From Chlorobiota bacterium (lineage in GTDB: Bacteria; Bacteroidota; Bacteroidia; Bacteroidales; JAADGE01): a stretch of DNA of 37,915 bases. The position numbers and the translations under genes were made by a program. This document shows positions 1 through 9,400 of this stretch, in pieces. The stretch covers positions 1 to 37,915 of the forward strand of contig JAADGE010000027.1 in assembly GCA_013152535.1 (NCBI GenBank). The letters run 5' to 3'. The notes beneath the pieces were generated by a model. It did not search any database. It was not told the DNA's origin and saw nothing but the letters and a program-made list of their open reading frames with translations. How positions within the stretch are numbered: the stretch's first letter is position 1; every line of letters begins with the position of its first letter.

Positions 1-228
1 CTACACAAGTTCCGGTCGTTCAAACAGCTTTTATTTTTACGTTATTCTGCATTTGAAAACTACGAAATTTCTTTGAGGTCGAAAATTGCAATTTGCAAAA
101 TAACCGAATATTTCAAAAGCTGCATTTCCTGAAAGTCCCTAGTTCGTACATTTTTCTTTTGAAAATACTCCGATTTTACAATCATTTTCGTTATATTGGG
201 GTAAGCGGCAGTACCAGATTTTTAATAA

Positions 229-1542
229 TTACTCGTCATTATGCGGCGGATTATTTCCGATTAAAATTGTATCTGTAATTGTTGTATCCGGCTCAACTAT
301 TGTAAAATTAATTTTATCTAACCAATCTTTATAAACTTTTTTTGTTTTATTAAAACTCTCTTTAAATTCCGGTTTAATCGGTTCAACAGGCGGTGCATCT
401 ACATGGAGCGGGTTTATATTTTTACCGTTTTTCCAAACTCTGAAATCGAGATGAGGTCCTGTCGCTAAACCCGTCATTCCCACATATCCGATAACTTGCC
501 CTTGATGAACCCTAACACCGGAATGAATGCCTTTGGCAAAACCTCTGAGGTGCATATATCCTGTTGAATACACGCTGTTATGCTTAATTTTTATATAATT
601 ACCGCCGCCGTGTGTGTAATATGCTTTAAGCACAACACCGTCGCCGAGTGCATGAACCGGTGTGCCGGAAGGAGCTGCATAATCAACACCCAAATGCGGA
701 CGAACAATTTTTAAAATAGGGTGTTTCCGGGCGTAAGAAAAACCGCTGCTTATTCTCGAAAATTTTAAAGGTGCTTTAAGGAAAGCTTTCCTTAAACTGT
801 TGCCGCTAAGATCGTAAAAATTTACAACACTGTCTTGTTTAAAAGGAATGGCATAAATAGTGTCTCCGTAATGTTCAAAATAAGCTGCTAAAATTTTTCC
901 GTAACCTATTGATGTATCGTTTACAAATTTTTCTTCATAAATCATTTTAAACTTATCATTTTTCTGTAATCCGAAGAAATCGACAGTCCAAGCAAAAATT
1001 TCTGATAAATCATTCGCTAAAATCGGATTTACACCGGCATCTTCCATTGCATACCATAAATTTGAAGTAATAACACCGGCAGCCTCTTTAATTTTTACAT
1101 CCACATTTTTTGTTCTTTCACAGACATTCATACTGTCTTTTAGATTGAAAACAAGATAATTGGTTTTATTTTTTTCATAAATAAAATAATCCGGTGTTTT
1201 AGAAGTGTCTTTATCCGGAAAAAAAACAGCGTATTTTTGCCCGCTTTTTATTTTTCTGACATCAAAAATATCTTTTGCTTTTTCTAATATTGTGTGAAGT
1301 TTCGAGCTTATATGATACTTTTGAAAAATGGTACTTAAAAATTCATCGGGTTGGATGTGTCCTGTTTCTATTTTATAGTTATCGGTTTTAATACCGTATA
1401 ATTTATGCTCTTCGGGTTTTATTTTTACAATTTCTTTATTTTGTTCAGCAGTATTTGTTTCAGCATATTTTTTATATGTAAAATATGCAGCAATACTTAT
1501 TCCGATAAGGGCAATAATAATAAGGGCAATTTTTTTATTCAT
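229..1542 (-). CDS. M23 (LytM-type) peptidase-like protein, membrane anchored
   Basis: This protein of 437 aa probably acts on cell-wall peptides in the periplasm. I start it at the ATG at 1542, because the next codons give a charged start and a hydrophobic anchor (about residues 4-22); a longer frame begins with atypical sequence. The central part (30-230) is family-typical but not recognisable by motif. The C-terminal M23 domain has an intact first metal motif HLGVD near residue 279. The expected HxH motif reads GPHLDFR near 363, so the second His is Asp. I recall such changes in Bacteroidota M23 proteins; activity is therefore uncertain. It is transcribed divergently from the cobalamin adenosyltransferase gene. 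Confidence 0.85.
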   Translation of the reverse strand: MNKKIALIIIALIGISIAAYFTYKKYAETNTAEQNKEIVKIKPEEHKLYGIKTDNYKIETGHIQPDEFLSTIFQKYHISSKLHTILEKAKDIFDVRKIKSGQKYAVFFPDKDTSKTPDYFIYEKNKTNYLVFNLKDSMNVCERTKNVDVKIKEAAGVITSNLWYAMEDAGVNPILANDLSEIFAWTVDFFGLQKNDKFKMIYEEKFVNDTSIGYGKILAAYFEHYGDTIYAIPFKQDSVVNFYDLSGNSLRKAFLKAPLKFSRISSGFSYARKHPILKIVRPHLGVDYAAPSGTPVHALGDGVVLKAYYTHGGGNYIKIKHNSVYSTGYMHLRGFAKGIHSGVRVHQGQVIGYVGMTGLATGPHLDFRVWKNGKNINPLHVDAPPVEPIKPEFKESFNKTKKVYKDWLDKINFTIVEPDTTITDTILIGNNPPHNDE

Positions 1543-1560
1543 TTTTGTTTTATTTTTGTA

Positions 1561-1568
1561 CAAAAGTA
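1561..1568 (-). promoter_or_regulatory. -7 element for the M23 gene
   Basis: On the minus strand the bases read TACTTTTG, a full match to the Bacteroidota -7 consensus TAnnTTTG. It lies 18 bases upstream of the ATG at 1542. I see no good -33 TTTG at the usual spacing, so this is a prediction from one box only. Confidence 0.4.
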
Positions 1569-1653
1569 TAATATTTAGAGAAAAGATATAATAAATCCGG
1601 GTTTTTATATGTTTAAATTTAGCTAATTGATTATATTGCAAAAAACAGTTACA

Positions 1654-2193
1654 ATGAAAATTTATACAAAAACCGGCGATGCCGGAAAAACTTCACTTTT
1701 GAGCGGCGAAAGAGTTGAAAAATTTGATATTCGCATCAATGCATACGGAACGGTTGATGAATTGAATTCGTTTATAGGATTTTTAATTGCACTTGATTTG
1801 GAGAAGGAACATAAAACATTTTTGGTGATAATTCAAAACAAATTATTTAATTTGGGTTCTGTTTTGGCTGTAAGAAATGATGTTTCTTTTAATATTCCGG
1901 AAATTACAGAAGAAGATATTTTATTGATTGAGAAAGAGATTGATAAAATGAATAAAGATATTCCGCCTGTAAAAGAGTTTATTTTGCCCGGCGGAGATAT
2001 TGTTTCGGCACAATGTCATGTGTGCAGGAGTGTTTGCAGAAGAGCAGAACGTTTGGTTGTTGAATTAAGTGAGAAGGAAACTGTTGATGTTTTGTCTGTT
2101 AAATTCTTAAATCGACTGTCGGATTACTTTTTTGTGCTTTCAAGAAAGAATATTTTTGAGAAAAATTTGAATGAAAGTGTTTGGAGATCTTGA
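1654..2193 (+). CDS. PduO-type ATP:cob(I)alamin adenosyltransferase
   Basis: The protein (179 aa) transfers the adenosyl group of ATP to cob(I)alamin to make coenzyme B12. It opens with the family signature KIYTKTGDAGKTSLL (ATP-binding N-terminus), followed by AYGTVDELNSFIG, and carries the conserved C-terminal helix motif CRRAERLVVEL. Length matches the family. I choose the ATG at 1654 instead of the upstream TTG at 1627, because the family starts with MKIYTKTGD. It stands alone, divergent from the M23 gene; no B12-dependent enzyme is in the window. Confidence 0.95.
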   Translation: MKIYTKTGDAGKTSLLSGERVEKFDIRINAYGTVDELNSFIGFLIALDLEKEHKTFLVIIQNKLFNLGSVLAVRNDVSFNIPEITEEDILLIEKEIDKMNKDIPPVKEFILPGGDIVSAQCHVCRSVCRRAERLVVELSEKETVDVLSVKFLNRLSDYFFVLSRKNIFEKNLNESVWRS

Positions 2194-2247
2194 TAATCAA
2201 CCGATTATAAGTTTTATAAAAAAAATTTTTCAGGTTGTTTTTTTTTA

Positions 2248-2255
2248 TATATTTG
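2248..2255 (+). promoter_or_regulatory. -7 element for the DUF2795 gene
   Basis: TATATTTG matches TAnnTTTG exactly and is followed by GCA, 46 bases before the ATG at 2302. No convincing -33 TTTG is found 19-21 bases upstream. Confidence 0.45.
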
Positions 2256-2301
2256 CAATCCCAAAAAAGCAGATACATTAACCTAAATTAATATTAATAA
2301 T

Positions 2302-2523
2302 ATGTATTGGACATTAGAATTAGCATCGAAATTAGAAGATGCACCGTGGCCGGCAACTAAAGAAGACCTTATTGATTATGCCATTCGCTCAGGAGCACCT
2401 TTGGAGGTCATTGAGAACCTGCAGGAAATTGAAGACGAAGGAGAGTCATACGACAGTATTGAAGACATTTGGCCTGACTATCCGAGCAAAGATGATTTCT
2501 TTTTTAATGAAGATGAGTACTAA
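2302..2523 (+). CDS. DUF2795 family small acidic protein
   Basis: A 73-aa acidic protein that matches the DUF2795 pattern: a short alpha-helical unit with PATKEDLIDYAIRSGAP and then an acidic tail rich in Glu, Asp and aromatic residues. Function is not established for the family; small soluble proteins of this type are widespread and near-invariant in Bacteroidota. A promoter box precedes it and a strong hairpin terminator follows directly, so it is most likely a single-gene unit. Confidence 0.85.
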   Translation: MYWTLELASKLEDAPWPATKEDLIDYAIRSGAPLEVIENLQEIEDEGESYDSIEDIWPDYPSKDDFFFNEDEY

Positions 2524-2536
2524 AGGAAAAATAATA

Positions 2537-2566
2537 AAGAGCGGTTTTTATACCGCTCTTATTTTT
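2537..2566. terminator. Bidirectional intrinsic terminator between DUF2795 and OstA genes
   Basis: A perfect 9-bp stem AAGAGCGGT / ACCGCTCTT (2537-2545 with 2552-2560) and a 6-base loop is followed by ATTTTT on the plus strand; the minus strand also runs into a T-rich tract. It overlaps the stop codon of the convergent OstA-like gene, so it can serve both genes. Confidence 0.85.
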
Positions 2567-4172
2567 CACCACCGATATTTTCCGGTTTATTATTTTCAGA
2601 AGTTTCAGTTTGTGAATCGGAAACAGGATTATTTTTTACAACATTCTTTTTCCAAATAAATATATCTTCTTTTTTATACGGTCTTTGATATTCTTCCCAT
2701 TTAAAACCGTCTAATAATGTTTCTGACTGACTTAATGTTAACGGCGGATTAATTTTACCTTTCGGTTTTGCATAAAACCATATTTTATCCAATTTATTAT
2801 TTTTCAGGTAAATATCCATACTGTCACATTCAATAAAATTTACGCCTATGAGTTTATCGTTATCATCTCTGATAAAATAAACCGATTTTCCGTTACCGTT
2901 AACTTCTACTTCCGAAACTTTTTTGTCATCAATATAAGCAAACATTTTATCTCCGAAAATTTGATTAAATCGAACAGAGTCAGATTGTGAAATAATAAAG
3001 GCATTGTTAATCATATCAATTTCATCAACATGATTGTTGTAAGTTTGAATTTCAATATAATCGGCAGACAATTGATTGGAGTCGGACCACATTACAGGGT
3101 TATGGTGCATTTCTATTACGGAATCTCTTAAATTGTAAACCAGTGAATCACATTTTGACTGAAAATCGGTTTTATATGTTTTAACATGATGAAAAGCTAT
3201 AATTATTCTGTAAACTTGAGCCGTATCATTTACAATAACGGAATCTTTGTAGGATTGCAGAGTATCGGCGTGCATAAATAATGAATCGCTATTATCTGCT
3301 GCTTGTATAAATTGTGCACTGTCCGTCATTAGTGCATATCCTGTTTTTTCATTATAGAAACCGTAATTCCCTTTTAACATAACATTTTGAATACTGTCTG
3401 TGAAAGTTACATTTTTAAAAGCTTTGCCTATTCCGGCATTTCTGTTGTAATACAAACTGTCGCCTTGTAATTTTTGTTCTTTATTTTTTAAATAGGCATT
3501 CTTATTAAACTGAGAAATATTATTATTATGGTTGTACCAACCATTTTCGCAATAAATAAAATTTGAATCACTTATTATATCCGTAGGACCGATAAAATAG
3601 GTTATTTTTGTTTCTGTATTATGCATTAATGTGTCGGAAATTATTTTAAATCGGGGATTTATAACTTTTACATTTTTTTTAAAGAAAAATTCATTATCGT
3701 CTGCATAATAATATCCGAAAACACTTTTTAAAGTATCTTCACCGTTTACGGTAACTCCGTTATCAAAATAGTATCCGATGTTATTTCCTAAATCGTAATC
3801 TAAGCTGTCAGTTTTTAATAACAGACTGTCTTTTTTTAAAATTACATGATTTCTGATTTTTGCATATTTGTCTCTTCCGGAATAATGTAGTGTGTCGCCG
3901 TACAAAAAAACGGTATCTTTGAGATTTTTACCCGGTTTAATAATTCTAACATTTCCGAATGCATCGAAATAGTTTGTTTTATAATCAAATAAAGCACTGT
4001 CGCAGAACATAGTTGAGTTTCCATGTTTAAAAACGACACTGTCGGTAAGAATTTTAATTTCGGGTCCTAATTTTTCGGTAGTAAAAAGATATTTTGAGTC
4101 AAAATCTATTTTTGTTTGAGAAAAACCGATAAGTGAAAAAAAAAGAAATAATATACCTGAGAAATATTTCAT
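2559..4172 (-). CDS. OstA/LptA-like outer-membrane biogenesis protein
   Basis: A protein of 537 aa with a signal peptide (about residues 1-19, ending GFSQ). The rest is a long run of beta-strand repeats of the OstA_2 type, with recurrent D(S/T)L and DSxxF/Y units such as CDSALFDY, GDTLHY and KTDSLDYD. Families of this type are tied to lipopolysaccharide transport across the periplasm (LptA/LptD N-terminal fold). The long C-terminal barrel of LptD is absent, so it would be a periplasmic or membrane-associated bridge, not the pore. It is the last gene of the run that begins at guaB and lies 27 bases after the MoxR gene. Confidence 0.85.
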   Translation of the reverse strand: MKYFSGILFLFFSLIGFSQTKIDFDSKYLFTTEKLGPEIKILTDSVVFKHGNSTMFCDSALFDYKTNYFDAFGNVRIIKPGKNLKDTVFLYGDTLHYSGRDKYAKIRNHVILKKDSLLLKTDSLDYDLGNNIGYYFDNGVTVNGEDTLKSVFGYYYADDNEFFFKKNVKVINPRFKIISDTLMHNTETKITYFIGPTDIISDSNFIYCENGWYNHNNNISQFNKNAYLKNKEQKLQGDSLYYNRNAGIGKAFKNVTFTDSIQNVMLKGNYGFYNEKTGYALMTDSAQFIQAADNSDSLFMHADTLQSYKDSVIVNDTAQVYRIIIAFHHVKTYKTDFQSKCDSLVYNLRDSVIEMHHNPVMWSDSNQLSADYIEIQTYNNHVDEIDMINNAFIISQSDSVRFNQIFGDKMFAYIDDKKVSEVEVNGNGKSVYFIRDDNDKLIGVNFIECDSMDIYLKNNKLDKIWFYAKPKGKINPPLTLSQSETLLDGFKWEEYQRPYKKEDIFIWKKNVVKNNPVSDSQTETSENNKPENIGGEK

Positions 4173-4199
4173 TAAAATTTTTAAAACGGATGAATTCTT

Positions 4200-5165
4200 T
4201 TATAAGAGTTTATCAATAATTGCATCTGTGGTAATTCCTTCGGCGTCGGCTTTATAATTTTTCACAATACGATGTCTTAAAACGGAGTGTGCAACTGCTT
4301 TTACATCTTCAATATCGGGAGAATATTTTCCTTCAATTGCGGAATGGGCTTTTGCACCTATTACTAAATATTGTGATGCTCTGGGACCGGCACCCCATTC
4401 TAAATAATTATTTGCCCAGTCGTGTGCTTTTTGTGTTCCGGGTCTTGTTATTGCAGATAAATTTACTGCATACTTTAAAACATTTTCATTAATCGGAATA
4501 CGACGTATTAAATTTTGAAAGTAAATAATTTCTTCTGCTGATAATATTGCATTTAAATTAACCGAAATGTTTGAAGTAGTTTTTTCTACAATTGTAATTT
4601 CATCTTCAAATTTCGGATAATCTAACCAAATATTGAACATAAACCTGTCAAGTTGAGCTTCCGGAAGAGGGTAGGTTCCTTCTTGTTCAATGGGATTTTG
4701 TGTTGCTAAAACAAAGAATGGTTTTTCAAGTTCGTATTTTGTTCCGCCTGTTGTAACAGCTTTTTCCTGCATAGCTTCCAATAAAGCCGCTTGTGTTTTA
4801 GGCGGAGTTCTGTTAATTTCGTCAGCCAAAATAACATTAGCGAATAAAGGACCTTTAATAAATTTAAATTTTCGTGTTTCATCTAAAATTTCTGTCCCGA
4901 TTATATCGGAAGGCATTAAATCGGGCGTAAATTGTATGCGTTTATATTTTAAACCTAAAACTTGGGCTAAAGTATTAACTAATAAAGTTTTAGCAAGTCC
5001 GGGTACTCCGACTAACAGGCAGTGTCCGTCACTGAAAATTGATAATAAAACTTCTTTTATAATATTATCCTGTCCGAAAATTACTTTTTTAATTTCGGAA
5101 GAAAAATTTTCATATATATTTTTTAAAGCATCTGCCGCTTCAACATCATCTTTGTAGGTATTCAT
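4200..5165 (-). CDS. MoxR-family AAA+ ATPase
   Basis: A cytoplasmic ATPase of 321 aa, the usual MoxR length. The Walker A motif reads GVPGLAKT, Walker B reads VILADEINR, and the family block TQNPIEQEGTYPLPEAQLDRF follows. MoxR proteins act as chaperone-like ATPases, usually with a DUF58 or von Willebrand partner; no such partner is next to this gene. I use the ATG at 5165, as a longer frame adds 13 atypical residues and runs into the preceding gene. It sits 23 bases after the SurA-like gene and 27 bases before the OstA-like gene, which suggests one transcript with envelope biogenesis genes. Confidence 0.92.
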   Translation of the reverse strand: MNTYKDDVEAADALKNIYENFSSEIKKVIFGQDNIIKEVLLSIFSDGHCLLVGVPGLAKTLLVNTLAQVLGLKYKRIQFTPDLMPSDIIGTEILDETRKFKFIKGPLFANVILADEINRTPPKTQAALLEAMQEKAVTTGGTKYELEKPFFVLATQNPIEQEGTYPLPEAQLDRFMFNIWLDYPKFEDEITIVEKTTSNISVNLNAILSAEEIIYFQNLIRRIPINENVLKYAVNLSAITRPGTQKAHDWANNYLEWGAGPRASQYLVIGAKAHSAIEGKYSPDIEDVKAVAHSVLRHRIVKNYKADAEGITTDAIIDKLL

Positions 5166-5188
5166 AAAATTAAATTTAACGAACCGAA

Positions 5189-6547
5189 TTATTTCGATAA
5201 CCAACCTTTATATTTAAAATCACAATTATAAAATGAATCATCAATTTTAATGTAGGTTGTTTTTTGGGTTTTGCTTATCCAATCACTGATTAATTTTGTT
5301 TTTTTGTGTGCTTTTGCCAAATCACTTATTTCTTGATAGTCAGTATTTATGTCGGCAATATGCGGTTTGGTTTTATTTAAAAGTTTGATAATTTTAATTT
5401 CCGGTTTTCCTTTCATACTTGTGCTTTCGTAAGGTTCGGAAATTTCACCAACTTTCATTTGTTTCAGAATATAGTTGGTAGCCGGGTCTAACTGACTGCT
5501 TGAGAATTCGGATGTTCCTGTATAAGGATTCACAACAATTCCTCCGCTCTTGCTTGATTCTTTATCGTCAGAATATAATATTGCAGCTTTTTCAAAGCTT
5601 ATTTTGCCGCTTCTGATGTTTGCTGCAATGCTGTCTAATTTAGCTTTTGCTTTTATTTTTTCAGATATCAGAGGTTTCGGGATTTTTAAAATATGCTTTA
5701 TGTGAATTCGTTCACCTTTTCTTCCGAGGAATTGAATGATATGATAACCGTATTCTGTTTTTACAATATCTGAAACTTCATTTGGTTTTGTCATCTCAAA
5801 TGCAGCGGCAGCAAATTCGGGCACTAAATCGCCTCTTCTTACCCATCCGAGATCTCCGTCTTTTTGAGCTGAAGCAATATCATCAGAATACATACCGGCT
5901 AAGAAACCGAAATCTTCACCTTTTTGAACACGGTCTTTATATTCCTGAAGTGATTTTTTTATTTGTTTAATTTGGCTGTCTTTGATTTTCGGATGTATGA
6001 CAATTTGAGCAAGTTCAATTTTTATGTCAATTAAAGGCAAACTGTCTTTAGGAATAGTTTTAAAATATTTTTTTACTTCCTGGGGTGTTACGGAAATTTT
6101 TCCGGTAATTGTCCCTTCCATTTGTTGTGCTGTTAACTGATCTTTAATGATGCTTCGGAAATGATTTTCTATGTCGGAATAAGGTTTATTGAAATATTTT
6201 TCCATTGCCTCTCTTCCGCCCATTTGTTCTTCAAACTTGTTCATTCGTCTTGTAAGTTCTCCATTGACCTGTGTGTCAGATACTTCTATGCTGTCTATTC
6301 CTGCTTGGTTTACTAAAAGAGCTTGGTACAGAAGTTCTTCAAAAGCAAAGCATTTTAAATTTTCTCCGTTATTTTCTCCTCTTGATTTGTATTGTAAAGC
6401 CATTGATTCAACATCGGATTTAAGAATTATTTTTTGTCCGACAACTCCTACAATTTCGTCAATCATTTTGTCTTGTGCGTATCCTGTTAATCCGGTTAAT
6501 AAAACCGTAAGTGACAGCAGTATTATTTTTTTCAGTATCATTTTCAT
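5189..6547 (-). CDS. SurA-like periplasmic peptidyl-prolyl isomerase
   Basis: A 452-aa periplasmic foldase with a signal peptide (about 1-24, ending GYAQ). The N-terminal chaperone region begins DEIVGVVGQKIILKSDVE, typical of SurA. Two parvulin modules follow: the first (about 175-275) is well kept, with GDLGWVRRGDLVPEF and TEYGYHIIQF; the second (about 280-390) is more diverged. The role expected from the family is escorting unfolded outer-membrane proteins. The ATG at 6547 overlaps the stop of the preceding gene as ATGA, which supports this start and translational coupling. Confidence 0.9.
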   Translation of the reverse strand: MKMILKKIILLSLTVLLTGLTGYAQDKMIDEIVGVVGQKIILKSDVESMALQYKSRGENNGENLKCFAFEELLYQALLVNQAGIDSIEVSDTQVNGELTRRMNKFEEQMGGREAMEKYFNKPYSDIENHFRSIIKDQLTAQQMEGTITGKISVTPQEVKKYFKTIPKDSLPLIDIKIELAQIVIHPKIKDSQIKQIKKSLQEYKDRVQKGEDFGFLAGMYSDDIASAQKDGDLGWVRRGDLVPEFAAAAFEMTKPNEVSDIVKTEYGYHIIQFLGRKGERIHIKHILKIPKPLISEKIKAKAKLDSIAANIRSGKISFEKAAILYSDDKESSKSGGIVVNPYTGTSEFSSSQLDPATNYILKQMKVGEISEPYESTSMKGKPEIKIIKLLNKTKPHIADINTDYQEISDLAKAHKKTKLISDWISKTQKTTYIKIDDSFYNCDFKYKGWLSK

Positions 6548-7389
6548 TTAATATAAACTTTAATTCTGCCGTTTTTTACGGCATTTTTATAAATTTTAAC
6601 TTCTAATTGATTAATTAAATTTGTTTTGCGTTTGTTTAATAAAATTGTTTTAATTTGTTCTTCTGCAAAGTCAAAAGGCATTTTTTGTCCTTTCAGTTTA
6701 TAATCGGTAAAGTAAACAAAATAAATATAATTTTTATCTCTGGTTTGAATTCTTTTACTTTGGTTTACAACTGATTCTGCATTATTCAAAGAAATCGGCA
6801 GAATGTTTGAAATAATTGATAAGTCAATCCAATTTTGTGAAAAGTCAATATAATCGGCAGCTTTATTATTAGCAAAATCAAGCATTTTTGTAATTGCATC
6901 TTTATTATCAGATAAAAAATATTGTCTGAATAAATTTACATTTTCATTGCTGTTAAATTTAAAATAATATGCTTTGACGATATCATTATTTAAAATAAAA
7001 CTTTCAGGATATTCATTGTAATATGATTCGATTTGAACAAGTGTAATACCGGTATCCAAATATTGTTTAATATACTCTTGTTTATATTTTTCAATCAGCA
7101 ACGATTCTCTGTATTCTTCCACTATATAATTAATATCTTTTTGTTCTGCGGATAAATTAATTTCAGCACGATTTAACAATGTTTGTTTTCTTGTCCATAA
7201 ATCAACTTTGCTCCGGAGAATCATTAAACTGTCTTCTTTAGTACTTCCTTTAGGTATTATGTCTTGAATATCTTCAAGATACAATTTTTTGCCGAAAACT
7301 GATGCCAATTCCGTTTTTGTTGTTTCTTTTTTACAAGAAAATACAGAAAAAAAGATTAACAGTAAAAATATATAACGGAATTTTTGCAT
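6544..7389 (-). CDS. Foldase-like lipoprotein without an obvious PPIase domain
   Basis: A 281-aa lipoprotein: hydrophobic signal and lipobox FSVFSC, so Cys near residue 19 would be lipidated. What follows, with LASVFGKKLYLEDIQDIIP and long helices, resembles the N-terminal chaperone domain of SurA/PrsA-type proteins. I do not see a parvulin signature (no GxLGW or GYHII-like stretch). It lies between two proteins that do carry parvulin domains and overlaps the second by 4 bases, so the three probably work on the same substrates. Function by context only. Confidence 0.75.
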   Translation of the reverse strand: MQKFRYIFLLLIFFSVFSCKKETTKTELASVFGKKLYLEDIQDIIPKGSTKEDSLMILRSKVDLWTRKQTLLNRAEINLSAEQKDINYIVEEYRESLLIEKYKQEYIKQYLDTGITLVQIESYYNEYPESFILNNDIVKAYYFKFNSNENVNLFRQYFLSDNKDAITKMLDFANNKAADYIDFSQNWIDLSIISNILPISLNNAESVVNQSKRIQTRDKNYIYFVYFTDYKLKGQKMPFDFAEEQIKTILLNKRKTNLINQLEVKIYKNAVKNGRIKVYIK

Positions 7390-7409
7390 AATAGTTACAA
7401 TATTAACAG

Positions 7410-9371
7410 TTATTTTAGTGATGATTTTATTTTGACAAGAACTGATTGGTTAACTATAACAGGATATTTTTTTCTTAATTCTTTTAACCATTCTTGCTCT
7501 AAAAAATTTTGATAATCTGAAATTACTACTCCTCGTATTTCGTCAAAAGGTTTGCCTTTAAGGATTTTTTTGCCGTTAATGATAATTATTAATTTATCTT
7601 CTGGAAAATTAAATATTTTTTGAGTGTCTGTATTTTTTTTGCTGAATATCTTATCGGCATAAATATTTTCTCCTTTTGAATATTCTCCGGCATCAACTTT
7701 CGTAAATCTTAATGTATCTCCTTTGCTGATTTTCTTTACCAACAGACTGTCATTATATTTATTTCGGGATTTTGCCAGAAGTTTTAATGCTTTTTTTGCA
7801 TCTTTAGCTGTTTTATATTTAAAGACAGAAATATCGTATTTTATTTGTTTGCTGTATAATTTATTGTAATTATTCTCATAATATTTTTTGAGTCCGATGG
7901 TATCTTCCGATGCTTTGTCCCAAATTTTTTCTTTCATTAAATCAAATAATAACATTCCGTCATGGTATTCTTTTAAAAGAAAAGCAAATTCCGGTTTTGT
8001 TTTTTCCAAATTACTTATTTCTGTTTGGGATAATATTTCGTAAACAAAGTCATTATAATATTTGTTAATAAGTGTTTTAAAATCTGATTTTTTAATTCGT
8101 TTTTGATTTTTTTCAATAAAATGTGCAAAATTTCTGTCTGAATAATTTTTATTATTAACAGTAAATAAAGTATAATCAGGTTTTTTTGTAACAGGCATTT
8201 TCCATTTTCCTTCGTAAATAGTTGAATCTAAAAGCCCAAGAATGATATCAGGAGATTTTACTTGTTTAAAATTGTAATCTTTTTTTAATTTTTTAATTGC
8301 GAAATTTCTTACAATTTCTTTTCTTTCTTCATCATTTTTAACTATTTTACTGATTTTATCTCGTTGTTTTTCAATATTATCAGGCGGTCGTGTTGAAATG
8401 AGTTTAATAATATGCCAACCGAAACGTGTTTTTATCGGTTTACTGTAATCTCCGGGTTTTTGTAAAGCAAATGCTGCTTTTTCAAATTCCGGAACCATTC
8501 TTCCCGTAGAAAATTCAGGTAATTCACCGCCCTTTTTTGCAGATGCTTTATCGTCTGACAATTTTGCTAAATCTTCAAATTTGTCACCGGCTTGCAGGCG
8601 AGAATAAATACTGTCAATTTTATTCTTTTTTTCTGCTTTTACGGAATCGGGAAGTCGGTCATTTTCTGCTATCATAATGTGGGCAACTTTAACAAAACCT
8701 TTTGCCGGTCTTATATCTGCAAGTCTGATTAAATAATATCCGAAATCAGTTCTGACAGGCATAGATAATTCTCCTTTTTTTGCATTAAAAGCAAAGTTTT
8801 GGATACTGTACGGAATTCTTAACGGTTTCAAATACGACAGATGTCCTTTATTCTTTTTTACGGCTCGGTCATCGGAAGTCGCAACAGCAACTGAGTCAAA
8901 ATTCTCACCGTTCATTAAACGTTCGCGAATTTTTAATGATTTGTTATAAGCTTTAAGGGTATCTTCCGGTGTAGCATCTCGCGGAAGTTTGGTAAAAATA
9001 ATATCTAATTTAATTTCTTTTTTATTTCTTTCTAATGCTTCATTCGTCAGTTCTTTCCATTTTATATTTTCTGTAAGATAGGGTTTGGCAAGTTGTGATG
9101 TATATCCGGAAAGTTCTTTTTTAAAAGCTTCAGATGTGTCCATTTTTAATTTTTCGGCTTCTGTTACTTTTAATTTAAAATTCGTAAATAAGTTTAAATA
9201 GTCCTCAACGGATTCTTTATTGATGTTATCAGAATTATTTTTTTTATAAATATACAAAAACTCATCTCCGGATATTTTTTTATCTCCTATTGTTAATAAT
9301 GTCTCATTTTTTTGTGAAAAAAGAGCTAATGATAAAAAAACAAAAACTGATGTTAAACTTAAAATTCTCAT
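7410..9371 (-). CDS. PpiC/parvulin-type peptidyl-prolyl isomerase with two rotamase modules
   Basis: A 653-aa secreted or membrane-attached foldase. A signal peptide (about 1-19, ending LFSQ) is followed by a SurA-like N-terminal region (TIGDKKISGDEFLYIYKK). Two parvulin modules follow: about 117-218 (GHLSYLKPLRIPYSIQNFAF, DFGYYLIRL) and about 225-326 (GGELPEFSTGRMVPEFEKAAF, RFGWHIIKL). The last 300 residues are helical and lysine-rich, probably a chaperone domain special to the phylum. It lies 29 bases after guaB and 20 bases before the lipoprotein gene, in one minus-strand run. Confidence 0.88.
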   Translation of the reverse strand: MRILSLTSVFVFLSLALFSQKNETLLTIGDKKISGDEFLYIYKKNNSDNINKESVEDYLNLFTNFKLKVTEAEKLKMDTSEAFKKELSGYTSQLAKPYLTENIKWKELTNEALERNKKEIKLDIIFTKLPRDATPEDTLKAYNKSLKIRERLMNGENFDSVAVATSDDRAVKKNKGHLSYLKPLRIPYSIQNFAFNAKKGELSMPVRTDFGYYLIRLADIRPAKGFVKVAHIMIAENDRLPDSVKAEKKNKIDSIYSRLQAGDKFEDLAKLSDDKASAKKGGELPEFSTGRMVPEFEKAAFALQKPGDYSKPIKTRFGWHIIKLISTRPPDNIEKQRDKISKIVKNDEERKEIVRNFAIKKLKKDYNFKQVKSPDIILGLLDSTIYEGKWKMPVTKKPDYTLFTVNNKNYSDRNFAHFIEKNQKRIKKSDFKTLINKYYNDFVYEILSQTEISNLEKTKPEFAFLLKEYHDGMLLFDLMKEKIWDKASEDTIGLKKYYENNYNKLYSKQIKYDISVFKYKTAKDAKKALKLLAKSRNKYNDSLLVKKISKGDTLRFTKVDAGEYSKGENIYADKIFSKKNTDTQKIFNFPEDKLIIIINGKKILKGKPFDEIRGVVISDYQNFLEQEWLKELRKKYPVIVNQSVLVKIKSSLK

Positions 9372-9400
9372 TTTTAAATAGATTTTAATTATTAATATTG

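Noticed and set aside
93-278. 61-codon open frame at the window start
   Set aside because: It has no motif, overlaps the end of the M23 gene on the other strand, and has no promoter box near its start.
4690-5157. 155-codon open frame on the plus strand inside the MoxR gene
   Set aside because: It is antisense to strongly conserved Walker motifs of moxR and has no recognisable family or promoter.
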